Positions 35,179 through 45,535 of a stretch of 64,000 nucleotides of DNA are shown here, piece by piece; the first letter of the stretch is position 1, and every line of letters starts with the position of its first letter. Made by a program: the position numbers and the translations under genes. The notes beneath the pieces are model-generated. The model was given only the letters and a program-made list of their open reading frames with translations. It was not told the DNA's origin and did no database searches. Location: assembly GCF_000423545.1 (NCBI RefSeq), contig NZ_AUIE01000008.1, positions 124,001 through 188,000 on the forward strand, in the 5' to 3' direction. Origin of the DNA: Metapseudomonas resinovorans DSM 21078. Its GTDB lineage: Bacteria > Pseudomonadota > Gammaproteobacteria > Pseudomonadales > Pseudomonadaceae.

Positions 35179-36549
35179 TCAGCGGATGCCGGCCTGGCGC
35201 AGGGCTGCCGGCGTGTAGGCCGACGCGGACGCCGTGGCGCCGAATTCGTAGCTCTGTTTCTCCTCGTTCTTCAGGCCCAGTACCGAGTAGCGGCCGGAGA
35301 TCAGGTCATACAGGGTTTCGGCGGTATAGCCCGGCACCTGCTTGTGGTAGTACTGCTGGACATGGCCTTCACCGACGCGCCACAGCTGGCCGCGACCGTC
35401 GTAGTGATCGACCAGCGCCAGCTGCCAGCTGTCTTCGTCGAAGTACATGTGGCGGGTGGCATAGATGTGGCGCTCGCCCGTCTTGAGCTTGGCCACCACT
35501 TCCCACACGCGATGCAGCTCGTAGCGGGTCAGGTCCTGGTTGATGTGGCCCGGACGGATGATGTCCTTGTACTTGAGGCTCGGCGAATCCAGCTTGTAGG
35601 CGTTGTAGGGGATGTACATCTCCTTCTTCCCGACCAGCTCCCAGGTGTAACGATCCGGCGCGCCGTTGAACATGTCGTAGTTGTCCGAGGTGGCCAGACC
35701 GTCGGCGGCGGTCGCCGGGCCGTCGTAGGCCACCTGCGGCGCACGGCGCACGCGGCGCTGACCGGCGTTGTAGAGCCACGCCAGGCGCGGTTCCTTGACC
35801 TGGTCGATGGTCTCGTGGACCAGCAGCACGTTGCCGGCCAGGCGCGCCGGAGCGGTCACGTTCTGGATGAAGAAGAACAGGACGTTCTCGGCCTTGTTCT
35901 TGTCCATGTCCGGCAGGTTGGCGGGGTACGACACCTCGTCGGTGAACTGGACCATGCTGAAGGCGCCGTTGGACTGCGGCTGCACACGGGTCATGTAACG
36001 CTTGATGTTACCGCCGCGGTAGCGGGTGCTGTGGTTCCACACCACCTCGACACCGCTCTTGGGAATCGGGAACGCATAGTAACGACTGTCACTGAAGCCG
36101 TTCAGGCCGTTACCACCATCCACGCCTTCGGTATTCAACGCGCTGGTCCTGGCCGCGGCGTAGATGTTGTCCGGGAGCGCCGCACTACGGTGGGTCTTGT
36201 ACACCGGGATCTTGTAGGTGTCCGGATAGCGCTTGAACATCGCCATCTGACCGGCCGATAGCTTGTCCTTGTACTGCTCGGCGTTGCTCGCGGTGATGGT
36301 GAACAGCGGCTTCTCATCGGCGAAAGGGTCGGAGAGGAAGCCCTTGGCATCGACGCTGCCGGCAGTCTGCGGCAAGCCGCCGGTCCACTCGGGAATGCTG
36401 CCATCGGCGTTAGCGGTCTTCTCTGCGCCAATCGGCGTCAGGCTGGTACCGAGCTTCGCGGCCTCATCCGGGGAGACCTTGGCCATGACGCTGGTCGCCA
36501 GCAGGCTCAGTGCCAAGGCACCGGATTGCATCAGTCTTTTCTTGTTCAT
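35179..36549 (-). CDS. DUF1329 outer-membrane-lipoprotein-sorting-like protein
   Basis: 456 residues with a signal peptide (SGALALSLLATSVMA) and an LolB/LppX-like fold suggested by the family. Regions such as GTSLTPIGAEKTANADGSIP, RYMTRVQPQ and FDEDSWQLALVDHYDGRGQL are typical of DUF1329. These proteins always pair with DUF1302 outer-membrane proteins and are induced with hydrophobic substrates (sterols, esters, alkanes) in several bacteria; exact role unsettled. 31 bases downstream of the DUF1302 gene on the same strand, so an operon. Confidence 0.88.
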   Translation of the reverse strand: MNKKRLMQSGALALSLLATSVMAKVSPDEAAKLGTSLTPIGAEKTANADGSIPEWTGGLPQTAGSVDAKGFLSDPFADEKPLFTITASNAEQYKDKLSAGQMAMFKRYPDTYKIPVYKTHRSAALPDNIYAAARTSALNTEGVDGGNGLNGFSDSRYYAFPIPKSGVEVVWNHSTRYRGGNIKRYMTRVQPQSNGAFSMVQFTDEVSYPANLPDMDKNKAENVLFFFIQNVTAPARLAGNVLLVHETIDQVKEPRLAWLYNAGQRRVRRAPQVAYDGPATAADGLATSDNYDMFNGAPDRYTWELVGKKEMYIPYNAYKLDSPSLKYKDIIRPGHINQDLTRYELHRVWEVVAKLKTGERHIYATRHMYFDEDSWQLALVDHYDGRGQLWRVGEGHVQQYYHKQVPGYTAETLYDLISGRYSVLGLKNEEKQSYEFGATASASAYTPAALRQAGIR

Positions 36550-36580
36550 TGGTCTTTGTCCTCTACTTCTGGTGCAGCGC

Positions 36581-38455
36581 TTAGAAGCTCATCCCGACGC
36601 TGAGCGCGAGAAAATCGCGGTCGATCGAGGTGTTGTATGTGCCACCGAAGAAATCGGTGTAGGAAAGGCTGGCGCTGTAGGTGTTCTGGTAGTCGGCATC
36701 CAGGCCCAGGCTGACGGCCTTGTTGCCCTCGTTGAAGGCGCCGTTGGCGCCGTAGCCGTCGACATCGTGGGACCAGGCCACGCTGGGCTTGAGGTTCACG
36801 CCGGCGAACACGTCGTTGTAGTCCCACACCGCACGCATGCGATAACCCCAGGACGTACTGGTGACGAAGCCATCGTCCTCGCAGTACTTGCTGACGTTCT
36901 CGGCGGTGGCACTGCCCAGCGTGCTGGCGTTCAAGGCCAGGCAGGTGTTGACCGGGCCAGTTGCTGGCAGCGGACCTGGACCATAGACCGGGTCACGCCC
37001 GTAGCGCGCCTTGCGGGTGCTTTCCAGGCCGCCGACGTGGGAAACGCCGATCTCGCCCACCAGGGTCAGGCGCTCGGCGCCCATGACCTGATCGAAGAAC
37101 TGCACGAAGGTGGTCTGGAACTGGGTGATTTCCTTGCGGCGATAACCATGCAGGTCCTGGCCTGGCGTGCCATCCAGCACCGAGGCATTGCCGAAGGCGG
37201 CGAATGCCGGGCTGAGCGCAGCCAGCGGCCCAACGCCGGAGAACAGGATGTCGGTGGAGTTCAACTGGACCGGCACATTGGGGCGGTAGCTGAGCTCACC
37301 GCTCCAGGCGGTGCCGGTGGGCAGCGTGGTGGAGAAGCTCAGGCCGTAGAGGCGGATGTCTTCGGGATACTCCATGAAGTAGTTGGAGCGACCGGCCACG
37401 GCCAGGGGCGCCAGGGCTCCCAGCCCCGCCGAATCGATGAATACGGCTTGTGACGGCGCAGCGCCGCTGAAGATCGGCGTCCGGCTGTGGTAGTTGATGA
37501 AGTAGGCGCCGAATTCAGTGTCCAGCGGTTCGAAGAAGTAGCGCAGCGCGGTACCCCATTGGCCGCTGTCGTCGGCATCGCGGTCGGCACCACGGCGTAC
37601 CAGTACGCCCTCCTGGTTGACATCGATTCCTCGGGCCGTCAGGAGCCCGAGCGCCGGCCCGAGAGACGAGGCCGACCGCAGTACGCGAAGGTTGTCGTCG
37701 CAACCGTCAGCCACGATATCCGGCTGGGCGAAGAAGGTGCCGCAGTTGTCGACGACGGTCTGGTCCCATTCCAGTTGGTAGAACGCTTCGGCGGACAGGT
37801 TGTCGGTCAGGCTCTGGGACACATAGAACATGTTGACCGGGATCAGGCCTTCCTTGATCTCGGCGCCCGGACGACGGAACGCGGAGACGTCGATCGGGTT
37901 GATCGCGTTGATGCCGTTCTGGATGAAGGTGCTCTCGCCCCAGCTCACCACCTGCTTGCCCAGGCGCACGCTGCCCGGTAGGTCGGCGATGGTGTAGTTG
38001 TGGTAGATGAAGGCGTCCAGCAACTGGGCACCGGAGGACTTGGCGCCTTCCTTGCGGCCGCTGTCGTCGATGTCCTTGAACAGGCGGTCTTCATCCTTCA
38101 GTTCGAAGTCGTACCAGTACTTGCCGCGCAGGAAGACGCCGGTATCGCCGTACTTCAGTTCGAGGTCGTGAATGCCCTTGAAGATCTTCGAGAAGGTCTC
38201 GCCCTTCTTGAAGTTGAGGTGGGAGTCGTCGGAGGTTTGCGACAGGCCGTCCCCACCATTGTTCGATCCGATCAGGTCGGGATCGGCCCCGCGCATGGAC
38301 CAGCTGGCCCCCACGGACAGGGAAGAGTCGAACTGGCCTTCGATTTCACCGACGTTGAAGCTCACCGCTCCCGCCGGAAGCGCGATGCTCGCTGCGACGG
38401 CGGCAGCCAGCGCGTGGGGATAGAAGGATGTGCAGGTCTTTCTTGTTGTTTTCAT
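36581..38455 (-). CDS. DUF1302 outer-membrane protein
   Basis: 624 residues with a signal peptide (AVAASIALPAGAVS). Contains the family N-terminal FNVGEIEGQFDSSLSVGASW, VRLGKQVVSWGESTFIQNGI and an amphipathic beta-strand C-terminus ending in aromatic residues (LSVGMSF), as in outer-membrane beta-barrels. Likely a channel or assembly partner working with the adjacent DUF1329 protein. First gene of the pair. Confidence 0.88.
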   Translation of the reverse strand: MKTTRKTCTSFYPHALAAAVAASIALPAGAVSFNVGEIEGQFDSSLSVGASWSMRGADPDLIGSNNGGDGLSQTSDDSHLNFKKGETFSKIFKGIHDLELKYGDTGVFLRGKYWYDFELKDEDRLFKDIDDSGRKEGAKSSGAQLLDAFIYHNYTIADLPGSVRLGKQVVSWGESTFIQNGINAINPIDVSAFRRPGAEIKEGLIPVNMFYVSQSLTDNLSAEAFYQLEWDQTVVDNCGTFFAQPDIVADGCDDNLRVLRSASSLGPALGLLTARGIDVNQEGVLVRRGADRDADDSGQWGTALRYFFEPLDTEFGAYFINYHSRTPIFSGAAPSQAVFIDSAGLGALAPLAVAGRSNYFMEYPEDIRLYGLSFSTTLPTGTAWSGELSYRPNVPVQLNSTDILFSGVGPLAALSPAFAAFGNASVLDGTPGQDLHGYRRKEITQFQTTFVQFFDQVMGAERLTLVGEIGVSHVGGLESTRKARYGRDPVYGPGPLPATGPVNTCLALNASTLGSATAENVSKYCEDDGFVTSTSWGYRMRAVWDYNDVFAGVNLKPSVAWSHDVDGYGANGAFNEGNKAVSLGLDADYQNTYSASLSYTDFFGGTYNTSIDRDFLALSVGMSF

Positions 38456-38630
38456 TGGCCTCTACCAGATGGGCATTGCGAGGAGGCCAACGCTATTCAA
38501 TCACCCCACCCCTCCGTAACCGGAGAAGTAGTGATTCTGAAAGTCATACCAAAGAGTGAACGAATTACTGCGCCAGGACAGGGGCCTGGCGCGTGTAACC
38601 CTGCAGCCGGCAGGACGGATGGGGGGGATG

Positions 38631-39362
38631 CTACTGCTCCACCATGCCGATGAAGTTGGCCAGCTCCGGCGTCTGCGGGGCGCTGAACAGGGTTCGCGGA
38701 TCACCCACCTCGTGCACTTTGCCGTGGTGCATGAACACCAGCTTGTCGCCGACTTCACGGGCGAAGCGCATCTCGTGGGTCACCATGATCAGGGTCATGC
38801 CTTCGCTGGCCAGTTGACGGACCACGCCGAGCACTTCGTTGACCAGTTCCGGGTCCAGGGCTGAGGTGATCTCGTCGCAAAGCAGCACCTTGGGCGACAT
38901 CGCCAGCGCACGCGCAATCGCCACCCGCTGCTGCTGCCCACCAGACAGACGATCCGGGTAGGCGTCGACCTTTTCCGCCAGGCCGACCCGGGCCAGCATC
39001 TCTTCGGCGAGGGCCCGCGCCTCCGCCTTGCCGAGTTTCTTCACCACCTGGGGCGCGAGCATCACGTTCTCGCCCACCGTCAGGTGGGGAAAGAGATTGA
39101 ACTGCTGGAACACCATGCCGACCTTCTGGCGCAGCGAGCGCAGGTCCGCCCTGCCGGCGTCCAGGTATTCGCCGTCCACCTCGATCACACCGTCGTTGAT
39201 GGATTCCAGGCCATTGAGCGTGCGCAGCAGCGTGCTCTTGCCGGAACCGCTGCGGCCAATGATGGCGACCACCTCGCCCTCTTCAATGCTGAGGTCGATA
39301 CCCTTCAGCACATGGTTGTCGCCGTAGTACTTGTGCAGTGCGGAAACTCTAAGCAGGGACAT
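38631..39362 (-). CDS. Polar amino acid ABC transporter, ATP-binding protein
   Basis: 243 residues with Walker A GRSGSGKST, Q-loop, signature LSGGQQQRVAIARAL, Walker B LLCDEITSALD and switch His (VTHEM). HisP/GlnQ family. Last gene of a four-gene operon (binding protein, two permeases, ATPase) read leftwards; it overlaps the upstream permease by 14 bases. Confidence 0.93.
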   Translation of the reverse strand: MSLLRVSALHKYYGDNHVLKGIDLSIEEGEVVAIIGRSGSGKSTLLRTLNGLESINDGVIEVDGEYLDAGRADLRSLRQKVGMVFQQFNLFPHLTVGENVMLAPQVVKKLGKAEARALAEEMLARVGLAEKVDAYPDRLSGGQQQRVAIARALAMSPKVLLCDEITSALDPELVNEVLGVVRQLASEGMTLIMVTHEMRFAREVGDKLVFMHHGKVHEVGDPRTLFSAPQTPELANFIGMVEQ

Positions 39363-39996
39363 GCAGCCTCCTCTCCAGGTGACGTGCGCTCAGCGAGAGC
39401 GGATAGCAAAGGATGAAATAACCCAGGGAGACCAGGCCGTAGATCAGGAAGGGTTCGAAGGTGGCATTGGCGAGCATGCCGCCGGTCTTGGTCAGTTCGG
39501 TGAAGCCGATGACGGAGGTCACCGCCGTGCCTTTCACCACCTGAACCGAGAAACCCACGGTCGGTGCGATGGCAATGCGCAGCGCCTGGGGCAGCACCAC
39601 ATGGCGCAATTGCTCCAGCCGGCTCATGGCCAGGCTTGCGGACGCCTCCCACTGACCGCGCGGAATGGACTCGACGCAACCACGCCAGATTTCGGCGAGG
39701 AAGGCGCTGGTGAACAGCGTCAGTGCCACCGCGGCCGCCGCCCAGGCGGAAACGTCGATGCCGAACAAGGCAATTCCGAAGAACACCATGAACAGCTGCA
39801 TCAGCAGCGGCGTGCCCTGGAACAACTCGATGTAGCCACGCGCCAGGGTGCGCAGCGTGAAGTTCCCGGAAATGCGCGCCAGCAGCACCAGCAGGCCAGC
39901 GATACCGCCGCAGACGAAGGCCACCAGCGACAGCAGCAGGGTCCACTGCAGCCCGGTGACCAGGTTGCGGACGATGTCCCAAAGGGTGAAGTCCAT
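39349..39996 (-). CDS. Polar amino acid ABC transporter permease (second)
   Basis: 215 residues from ATG 39994-39996, with five membrane segments and the HisM-type EAA loop EASASLAMSRLEQLRHVVLPQALRIA. N-terminal GLQWTLLLSLVAF and FQGTPLLMQLFMVFFG are family features. It overlaps both neighbours by a few bases. Confidence 0.92.
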   Translation of the reverse strand: MDFTLWDIVRNLVTGLQWTLLLSLVAFVCGGIAGLLVLLARISGNFTLRTLARGYIELFQGTPLLMQLFMVFFGIALFGIDVSAWAAAAVALTLFTSAFLAEIWRGCVESIPRGQWEASASLAMSRLEQLRHVVLPQALRIAIAPTVGFSVQVVKGTAVTSVIGFTELTKTGGMLANATFEPFLIYGLVSLGYFILCYPLSLSARHLERRLHVPA

Positions 39997-40661
39997 CAGC
40001 GCCTCCCCATGATCAGGCGGTTGCCGGCCCAGGCCAGTACCTGGCGCAACAGGATGGCCATGACCAGGTACAGGGCCGTGGTCAGCAGGTAGGTTTCGAA
40101 CGCGCGGAAGTTGCGCGACTGGATGAAGTTGGCGGCGAAGGACAGTTCCTCCGTGGCGATCTGCGAGCACACCGCCGAACCCAGCATCACGATCACGATC
40201 TGACTCGACAGCGCTGGCCAGACCTTGCCCAGCGCGGGCTGGATGACCACGTAGCGAAACGCCTCGAACCGGCTCATGGCCAGGGCCGCCGCGGCCTCCA
40301 GCTGCCCCTTGGGGATCGCCTGGATGCCGGCGCGAATGATCTCCGTCGAATAGGCGCCGAGGTTGATCACCATCGCCAGCACGGCCGCCTGCCATTCGCT
40401 GAGACGAATGCCCAGCGAAGGCAGGCCGAAGAAGATGAAGAACAACTGCACGATGAAAGGCGTGTTGCGGATCAGCTCCACATAGGCACCGAACACCCAG
40501 TCGAACGGTCGCAGGCGCCAGGCCCGCACCGCGGCGCCGACCACACCGATGGCGACACCGAGCAATGTCCCGATGACGGTCAGCTCCAGGGTGAAGATCG
40601 CGCCCTTGAGCAGCAGGTCACCCTGCTGCAGCACCGGCAGGAAATCGAATTGATACGCCAT
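39996..40661 (-). CDS. Polar amino acid ABC transporter permease (first)
   Basis: 221 residues, five membrane segments, GAIFTLELTVIGTLLGV near the N-terminus, RNTPFIVQLFFIFFGLP, and EAA loop LEAAAALAMSRFEAFRYVVI. Heteromeric partner of the next permease; the two genes overlap at the stop/start. Confidence 0.92.
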   Translation of the reverse strand: MAYQFDFLPVLQQGDLLLKGAIFTLELTVIGTLLGVAIGVVGAAVRAWRLRPFDWVFGAYVELIRNTPFIVQLFFIFFGLPSLGIRLSEWQAAVLAMVINLGAYSTEIIRAGIQAIPKGQLEAAAALAMSRFEAFRYVVIQPALGKVWPALSSQIVIVMLGSAVCSQIATEELSFAANFIQSRNFRAFETYLLTTALYLVMAILLRQVLAWAGNRLIMGRR

Positions 40662-40685
40662 GGATGGACCTCCGGCAGCAGTGGC

Positions 40686-41471
40686 TCAGAGGTCGGCAGG
40701 CAGCGGCTGCTTCAGCCACTTCTCGGCGTTGCGGTTGAGGCTGCCATCGGCCTTGGCCTCAGTGATGATCGCGTTGACCTTCTGCAGCAGCGCCGGCTCG
40801 TTCTTGGCCAGGCCGATGTAAACCGGAGAGTCCTTCAGCTTGACCTTCAACGCCGGCACCTTGGCCGGGTTCTTCGCGGCGATGGCCGCCATCACCACAC
40901 TGCCGCTGGCGATCAGATCAACCTGCCCGGCCAGGTAGGCGGCAATCGTGGAGTTGTTGTCCTCGAAGCGCTTGATGGTGGCGTCCTTGGGTGCCACGGC
41001 GCTCAACTCCATATCCTCGATCGAGCCCCGGGTAACGCTGATGGTCTTGCCCGAGAGTGCTTCGAGCGCGGTGATGGCGACGTCCTCGGGACCGAACACC
41101 GCCAGGTAGAAAGGCGCGTAAGGCGTGGAGAAATCGATCACCGCTTCGCGCTCGGCGTTCTTGCCCAGGCTGGAGATCACCAGGTCCACCTTGCCGGTGG
41201 TGAGGAACGGAATGCGGTTGGTGCTGTTGACGGGCGTCAGCGCCAGCTTCACTCCCAGCTTGTCGGCCAGCAGTTGCGCGGTGTCGATATCCAGGCCGCG
41301 TGGCTTGAGGTCAGGCCCGACGGAACCGAAGGGCGGGAAGTCCTGGGGCACCGCCACCTTCAGTACGCCGCGCTCGCTGATATCACTCAGCGCATCCGCC
41401 TGGGCGATGGGCTGGGCCAGCGTGCCGCCGCAAAGAAGAGTCGCCAGCAGAAGGTTCCGGAATTTACGCAT
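40686..41471 (-). CDS. Periplasmic amino-acid-binding protein (SBP family 3)
   Basis: 261 residues with a signal peptide (NLLLATLLCGGTLAQPIAQA) and the family core: GVLKVAVPQDFPPFGSV, PRGLDIDTAQLLADKLGV, GKVDLVISSLGKNAERE (ligand loop), STPYAPF, and KTISVTRGSIEDMEL. First gene of the ABC operon. The ligand cannot be named; an amino acid or opine is likely. Confidence 0.9.
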   Translation of the reverse strand: MRKFRNLLLATLLCGGTLAQPIAQADALSDISERGVLKVAVPQDFPPFGSVGPDLKPRGLDIDTAQLLADKLGVKLALTPVNSTNRIPFLTTGKVDLVISSLGKNAEREAVIDFSTPYAPFYLAVFGPEDVAITALEALSGKTISVTRGSIEDMELSAVAPKDATIKRFEDNNSTIAAYLAGQVDLIASGSVVMAAIAAKNPAKVPALKVKLKDSPVYIGLAKNEPALLQKVNAIITEAKADGSLNRNAEKWLKQPLPADL

Positions 41472-41592
41472 GGGGGCTTACCTCGGGGTAGATGGCAGGA
41501 CGATTTTCCTGTCAGGCCCCAGTGCACAGCCCATGCCAGCACGCGGTCGGGAAACCGGGCTGAATCGTTAAAGCCAGCAAGCACAAGGTCTT

Positions 41593-41755
41593 ACTGGTCT
41601 GAACAGTTGAAGTTGCTGACCACTTGGTCAATCGACCCCGTGTTCCCCTTTTGTGCAGCGGCTTCCAGCCGTGCGCCAGGCCGGTGCAACGCTTGCAAAG
41701 TGCACCTTTCCGGCCTTAAAAGATGTCCATTCGACGAACCAACTGGTCTGAACAG
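41593..41755. promoter_or_regulatory. Identical 14-base sites in the ABC operon/gntR intergenic region
   Basis: ACTGGTCTGAACAG occurs at 41593-41606 and again at 41742-41755, the second ending two bases before the GntR start codon. A related CCACTTGGTCAATC lies between them (about 41620). Probable operators of the GntR regulator, giving autoregulation and control of the divergent transporter. Confidence 0.6.
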
Positions 41756-41756
41756 C

Positions 41757-42458
41757 ATGCTCGACACCATCCCTCGCGCAGTCCCCGAAATTGCCCTGCA
41801 GGCCATCCAGAAACTGATTCGCGATGGGGGTTATCAAGCGGGCGACGCCCTGCCCTCGCAACGCGACCTGGCCGAGCAGCTTGGCGTCAGCCGTGCGTCC
41901 CTGCGCGAAGCGCTGTCCTCACTCAGCGCCCTGGGCCTGATCAGCGTGCAGCCTGGCAAGGGCGTGTTCGTCCAGACGCCATCACCGACCGTGCGCACCG
42001 CGCCCCAGGGTTTCTCCTGGCCTTATGCCGAGCAGGTTTCGGCCGCGGATACCTTCCAGCTGCGCTATGCGCTGGAAGGCTTCTCAGCCGGCCAGGCCGC
42101 CATTTCCCTGACCGCCGAAGACATCGACCAGTTGGAGGCCAATGTAGCGGCCATGCGCCAGGAACTCCGTGCCGCCGACTTCGAGGCGGCCGCACGCCTC
42201 GACTTCGAGTTTCACAGGCGTTTGCTGGAAGCCAGCGGCAACCGCGCCATGCTGCAGATCATCACCGCCAGCCAGGACATTTTCCTGGAGAGCCAGAAGC
42301 TTCCCTTCATCCGCCCCGAGCGGGCCATGGAAACCTGGCAGGAGCACCGCAAGATCCTCCGCCACCTCGCCCGCCACGCCTGCGGTCCGGCACAGAAAGC
42401 GATGCAGGAACACATCCGCAACGCAGCGTCGCGCACGGGCATTCTCTTCCCGGTTTGA
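41757..42458 (+). CDS. FadR-subfamily GntR transcriptional regulator
   Basis: 233 residues from ATG 41757: winged helix (ALPSQRDLAEQLGVSRASLREALSSLSALGLI) and an all-helical FCD ligand domain with the His/Asp metal-type pattern (DFEFHRRLLEASGN, HRKILRHLARH). Divergent from the amino acid ABC operon, which it probably controls. Upstream in-frame codons do not look like protein, so this start is preferred. Confidence 0.88.
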   Translation: MLDTIPRAVPEIALQAIQKLIRDGGYQAGDALPSQRDLAEQLGVSRASLREALSSLSALGLISVQPGKGVFVQTPSPTVRTAPQGFSWPYAEQVSAADTFQLRYALEGFSAGQAAISLTAEDIDQLEANVAAMRQELRAADFEAAARLDFEFHRRLLEASGNRAMLQIITASQDIFLESQKLPFIRPERAMETWQEHRKILRHLARHACGPAQKAMQEHIRNAASRTGILFPV

Positions 42459-42462
42459 CGTC

Positions 42463-42494
42463 GGGCTCACCGATCCAGAGGCATCGGTGAGCCC
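42463..42494. terminator. Bidirectional hairpin between convergent genes
   Basis: A 12-base perfect stem (42463-42474 with 42483-42494, GGGCTCACCGAT and its complement) between the GntR and IorB-like stops. No long T run on either side. Confidence 0.6.
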
Positions 42495-42500
42495 TCCGCC

Positions 42501-44669
42501 TCAGGCCTGCTTCAACTGCGCCGGGTCGATCGGCAGGCTGCGCAGGCGCTTGCCGGTCGCGGCGTAAATGGCATTCACCACCGCCGGGGCGATGATCACG
42601 GTGGACACTTCGCCCAGGCCACCGGGGGACTCGCCGCTGTTGATGATGTGAGTCTCTATGGGTGGGACCTCGTTGATACGCAGCAGTCGGTAACTGTCGA
42701 AGTTGCCCTGCTCGACCCTGCCGTCCTTGAAGGTGATGTTGCCGAACAGCGCAGCCGTCAACCCGAAGACGGTGCCGCTCTGCATCTGCGCCACCACCGA
42801 GTCCGGGTTGATGGGAATGCCGCAATCCACCACGCCGATCACCTTGTTCACCTTCACCGTGCCGCTGGCATCCACGCTCACTTCCGCCACCTGGGCGGCA
42901 TAGGTGCCGAAGCAGTAGGTCAGCGCAACGCCACGGCCATGCCCGGCTGGCAGGGGTGAATCCCAGCCGGATTTCTCGCGCAGGGTTTCCAGCACCTTCA
43001 GCGCCCTCGGGTGTTTCTCCAGCAACGGAGCACGGTAGGTGAAGGGGTCGGCCTTGTTCATCACCGCCAGCTCATCCATGAAACCCTCCACCATGAAGGC
43101 GTTCTGGGTGTGCCCCACGCCCCGCCAGAAGGCGGGGGTGATGCCCTTCGGCGGATCATGGCGCACGTAATGCACGGCGAGGTTGGGAAAGCCGTAAGGC
43201 CCGCAGGCATCGCGCACGGCATCGCCATCGACCCCGTTTTTGAATCGGTCCGGCGCCCAGCGCGCGATGATGGACCCGCCGGTGACTTTGTGGGTCCAGG
43301 CGATGGGCCGCCCCTGCTCGTCCAGGCCGGCCGACAGGTGGTTGTAGTGGAAAGGCCGCAAGGTACTGTGGCGGGTGTCTTCTTCCCGGGAGTAGATGAC
43401 CTTCACCGGGTAATCCACCTGCTTGGCGATCTCCACCGCATGGCCGACGAAGTCGGTTTCCAGGCGCCGACCGAAACCTCCGCCCAGCAGCTGGTTATGC
43501 ACCTGCACCGCCTCTTCGGGCAAACCGGTGAGCTGTGCCGCCAGGGTCTTGGCCCTGGTTGGCACCTGGATGCCAAGCCAGAGGTCGCAACCGTCCTTGC
43601 GCACATGGGCCGTGCAGTTGACCGGCTCCATGCAGGCGTGGGCGAGGAACGGCACCTGGTAGGTCACCTCGACCTTCTTCGCCGCCTTGCTCATGGCCTC
43701 CTGCACATTGCCCTCGGCACGGGCCTGCACCCCCTCTGCCTTGGACGCCTCCGCGATGTTCTTCAGCAGGTCGGCACTGGAAAGCTTGGCGTTTTCACCC
43801 TCGTTCCACTTGATCTGCAACGCTGCCAAGCCTTTGCGTGCCGCGCCGGTGTGATCGGCAATCACCGCCACCGCGTTGTTCGTCCGCACCACCTTGCGTA
43901 CGCCCTTGACCGCCATGGCCGGCGCTTCGTCCACCTCGGCCAAGGTGCCGCCCAAGACCGGGCAGATGGTCAGCGCTGCGACCTTCACACCCTCGGGACG
44001 GGCGTCGATGCCGTACATGGCCTTGCCCCGGACCTTGTCGGGGCCATCGGTGCGCTTGGCCGGCGTGCCAATCAGCTTGAACTGGGCCGGCTCCTTCAGG
44101 GCAACCTCGCCCGGCATCGGCAGCTTCGCGGCGGCGTCCACCAGTTCGCCATAGCCCAGCTTGCGCCCGCTTTCCGCGTGCACCACGACGCCGTTCTCAG
44201 CCTTGCAGCTCTCGACCGGCACCGACCACTGCTGCGCTGCCGCCATCACCAGCAGGGTGCGTGCAGTGGCGCCAGCCTGGCGCAAGGGGACCCAGTTCGC
44301 CGGTACCGATGTCGAACCACCGGTGACCTGGAAGCCCAACATGGGGTTGGCGTAGCGCTTGTCGTCCGCCGGAGCGTGCTCGATCACCACCTGGTCGAGG
44401 GCTACTTCCAGCTCTTCGGCGATCAACGCGGGCATCGAGGTGTACGTGGCCTGGCCCATTTCCACGGGCTGGATGATGAAGAACACCTTGCCGCTGCGAT
44501 CGATGCGGATGTAGGCGTTCGGACTGAACTCACCCTCTGCGGCCCGTGCATCGCCCATCAGGCCCGGCACGGTGAAGCTGATCAGCAGGCCGCTACCCAC
44601 CGCGGCGCTGGCCTTGAGAAAGCCCCGACGGCTGAGGCCGAGGTCGGTGATTGCGCTGACGTCGTTCAT
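42501..44669 (-). CDS. Molybdenum hydroxylase large subunit, IorB-type aldehyde/isoquinoline oxidoreductase
   Basis: 722 residues with a Tat signal ([20 protein letters not shown]). Molybdopterin-binding features of the xanthine dehydrogenase family: [63 protein letters not shown] ending in the catalytic GE(S/P)xGLGE-like stretch. Substrate is not deducible; family members hydroxylate N-heterocycles or aldehydes in the periplasm with cytochrome acceptors. The start overlaps the small-subunit stop (ATGA), so the two are coupled. Confidence 0.9.
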   Translation of the reverse strand: MNDVSAITDLGLSRRGFLKASAAVGSGLLISFTVPGLMGDARAAEGEFSPNAYIRIDRSGKVFFIIQPVEMGQATYTSMPALIAEELEVALDQVVIEHAPADDKRYANPMLGFQVTGGSTSVPANWVPLRQAGATARTLLVMAAAQQWSVPVESCKAENGVVVHAESGRKLGYGELVDAAAKLPMPGEVALKEPAQFKLIGTPAKRTDGPDKVRGKAMYGIDARPEGVKVAALTICPVLGGTLAEVDEAPAMAVKGVRKVVRTNNAVAVIADHTGAARKGLAALQIKWNEGENAKLSSADLLKNIAEASKAEGVQARAEGNVQEAMSKAAKKVEVTYQVPFLAHACMEPVNCTAHVRKDGCDLWLGIQVPTRAKTLAAQLTGLPEEAVQVHNQLLGGGFGRRLETDFVGHAVEIAKQVDYPVKVIYSREEDTRHSTLRPFHYNHLSAGLDEQGRPIAWTHKVTGGSIIARWAPDRFKNGVDGDAVRDACGPYGFPNLAVHYVRHDPPKGITPAFWRGVGHTQNAFMVEGFMDELAVMNKADPFTYRAPLLEKHPRALKVLETLREKSGWDSPLPAGHGRGVALTYCFGTYAAQVAEVSVDASGTVKVNKVIGVVDCGIPINPDSVVAQMQSGTVFGLTAALFGNITFKDGRVEQGNFDSYRLLRINEVPPIETHIINSGESPGGLGEVSTVIIAPAVVNAIYAATGKRLRSLPIDPAQLKQA

Positions 44670-45148
44670 GCTGCGCCCTCCCCTTTGGCCGGTTGCGGCC
44701 CAGCCGCCACCTTGATGGCCTCGCGGATGCGCAGGTAAGTGCCACAACGGCAGATATTGCCGGACATGGCGCCGTCGATTTCCGCATCGCCGGGATTGGG
44801 GTTGCTGGCCAGCAACGCAGCGGCAGACATGATCTGCCCCGATTGGCAGTAGCCGCACTGCACCACCTCCTGGGCCAGCCAGGCGTCCTGGACACGCTTG
44901 CCTACTTCGGTGTCGCCGATACCCTCGATGGTGGTGATTTCCGCACCCACCATACTGCTCACCGGCATCAGGCAGGATCGCACCGCCGCGCCATTCATGT
45001 GCACGGTGCAGGCGCCGCACAGGGCCATGCCACAGCCGAACTTGGTGCCGGTCATGCCCAGCACGTCACGTAGCACCCACAGCAACGGCGTATCAGGATC
45101 GACGTCGACGCTGTGCTCGGCGCCATTGATTTTCAAGGTGAGGGCCAT
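44666..45148 (-). CDS. Molybdenum hydroxylase small subunit, 2Fe-2S protein (IorA-type)
   Basis: 160 residues: plant-type [2Fe-2S] motif [18 protein letters not shown] plus second cluster motif [11 protein letters not shown] and [12 protein letters not shown]. Transfers electrons from the Mo site of the large subunit. First gene of the pair, with a GGAGG motif before the ATG. Confidence 0.93.
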   Translation of the reverse strand: MALTLKINGAEHSVDVDPDTPLLWVLRDVLGMTGTKFGCGMALCGACTVHMNGAAVRSCLMPVSSMVGAEITTIEGIGDTEVGKRVQDAWLAQEVVQCGYCQSGQIMSAAALLASNPNPGDAEIDGAMSGNICRCGTYLRIREAIKVAAGPQPAKGEGAA

Positions 45149-45535
45149 ATCGCCTCCTGTTGGTTTTTTTCATCAGGAGCCCGTCTGCACGGGCATTGCA
45201 CGGTTCGCCAGGGCGATACGGCGGCCCCGGAAGCAAAGGCAGGGGAAGGGATTGATCAAGGAGCGCCTGAGTGGGCTTCGGGTGGCGTGCCTGGGTAGTC
45301 GACAAGCAGAACCTGAAGCATGGGGTGCCTCCGTAGGTAGGCCGTTCCATCAGGACTGGGTGGCTGGCGGCTCCGAGGCGCCAGCGCGGGGTATCCGAAG
45401 CATGCTAGAAGCGCAAGCGGAAACTGCCAAACGATTTAAACGCACTACTCGGGTGAGTTTTTTTCAAGCCTTTTCGGAGCCCCGATGCCACTCGCGGTAT
45501 CCTGTAGCGCTCGCTCGCACAGGCCCGATGTTCCA
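45149..45535. other. Intergenic region, nothing recognised
   Basis: About 390 bases between the IorA-like start and the phosphatase start. I see no tRNA, clear repeat or credible ORF; promoters for both flanking genes presumably lie here. Confidence 0.4.

Noticed and set aside
40650-41756. Extended N-terminus of the GntR reading frame
   Set aside because: The extension is antisense to the substrate-binding protein gene; the family alignment starts at 41757.
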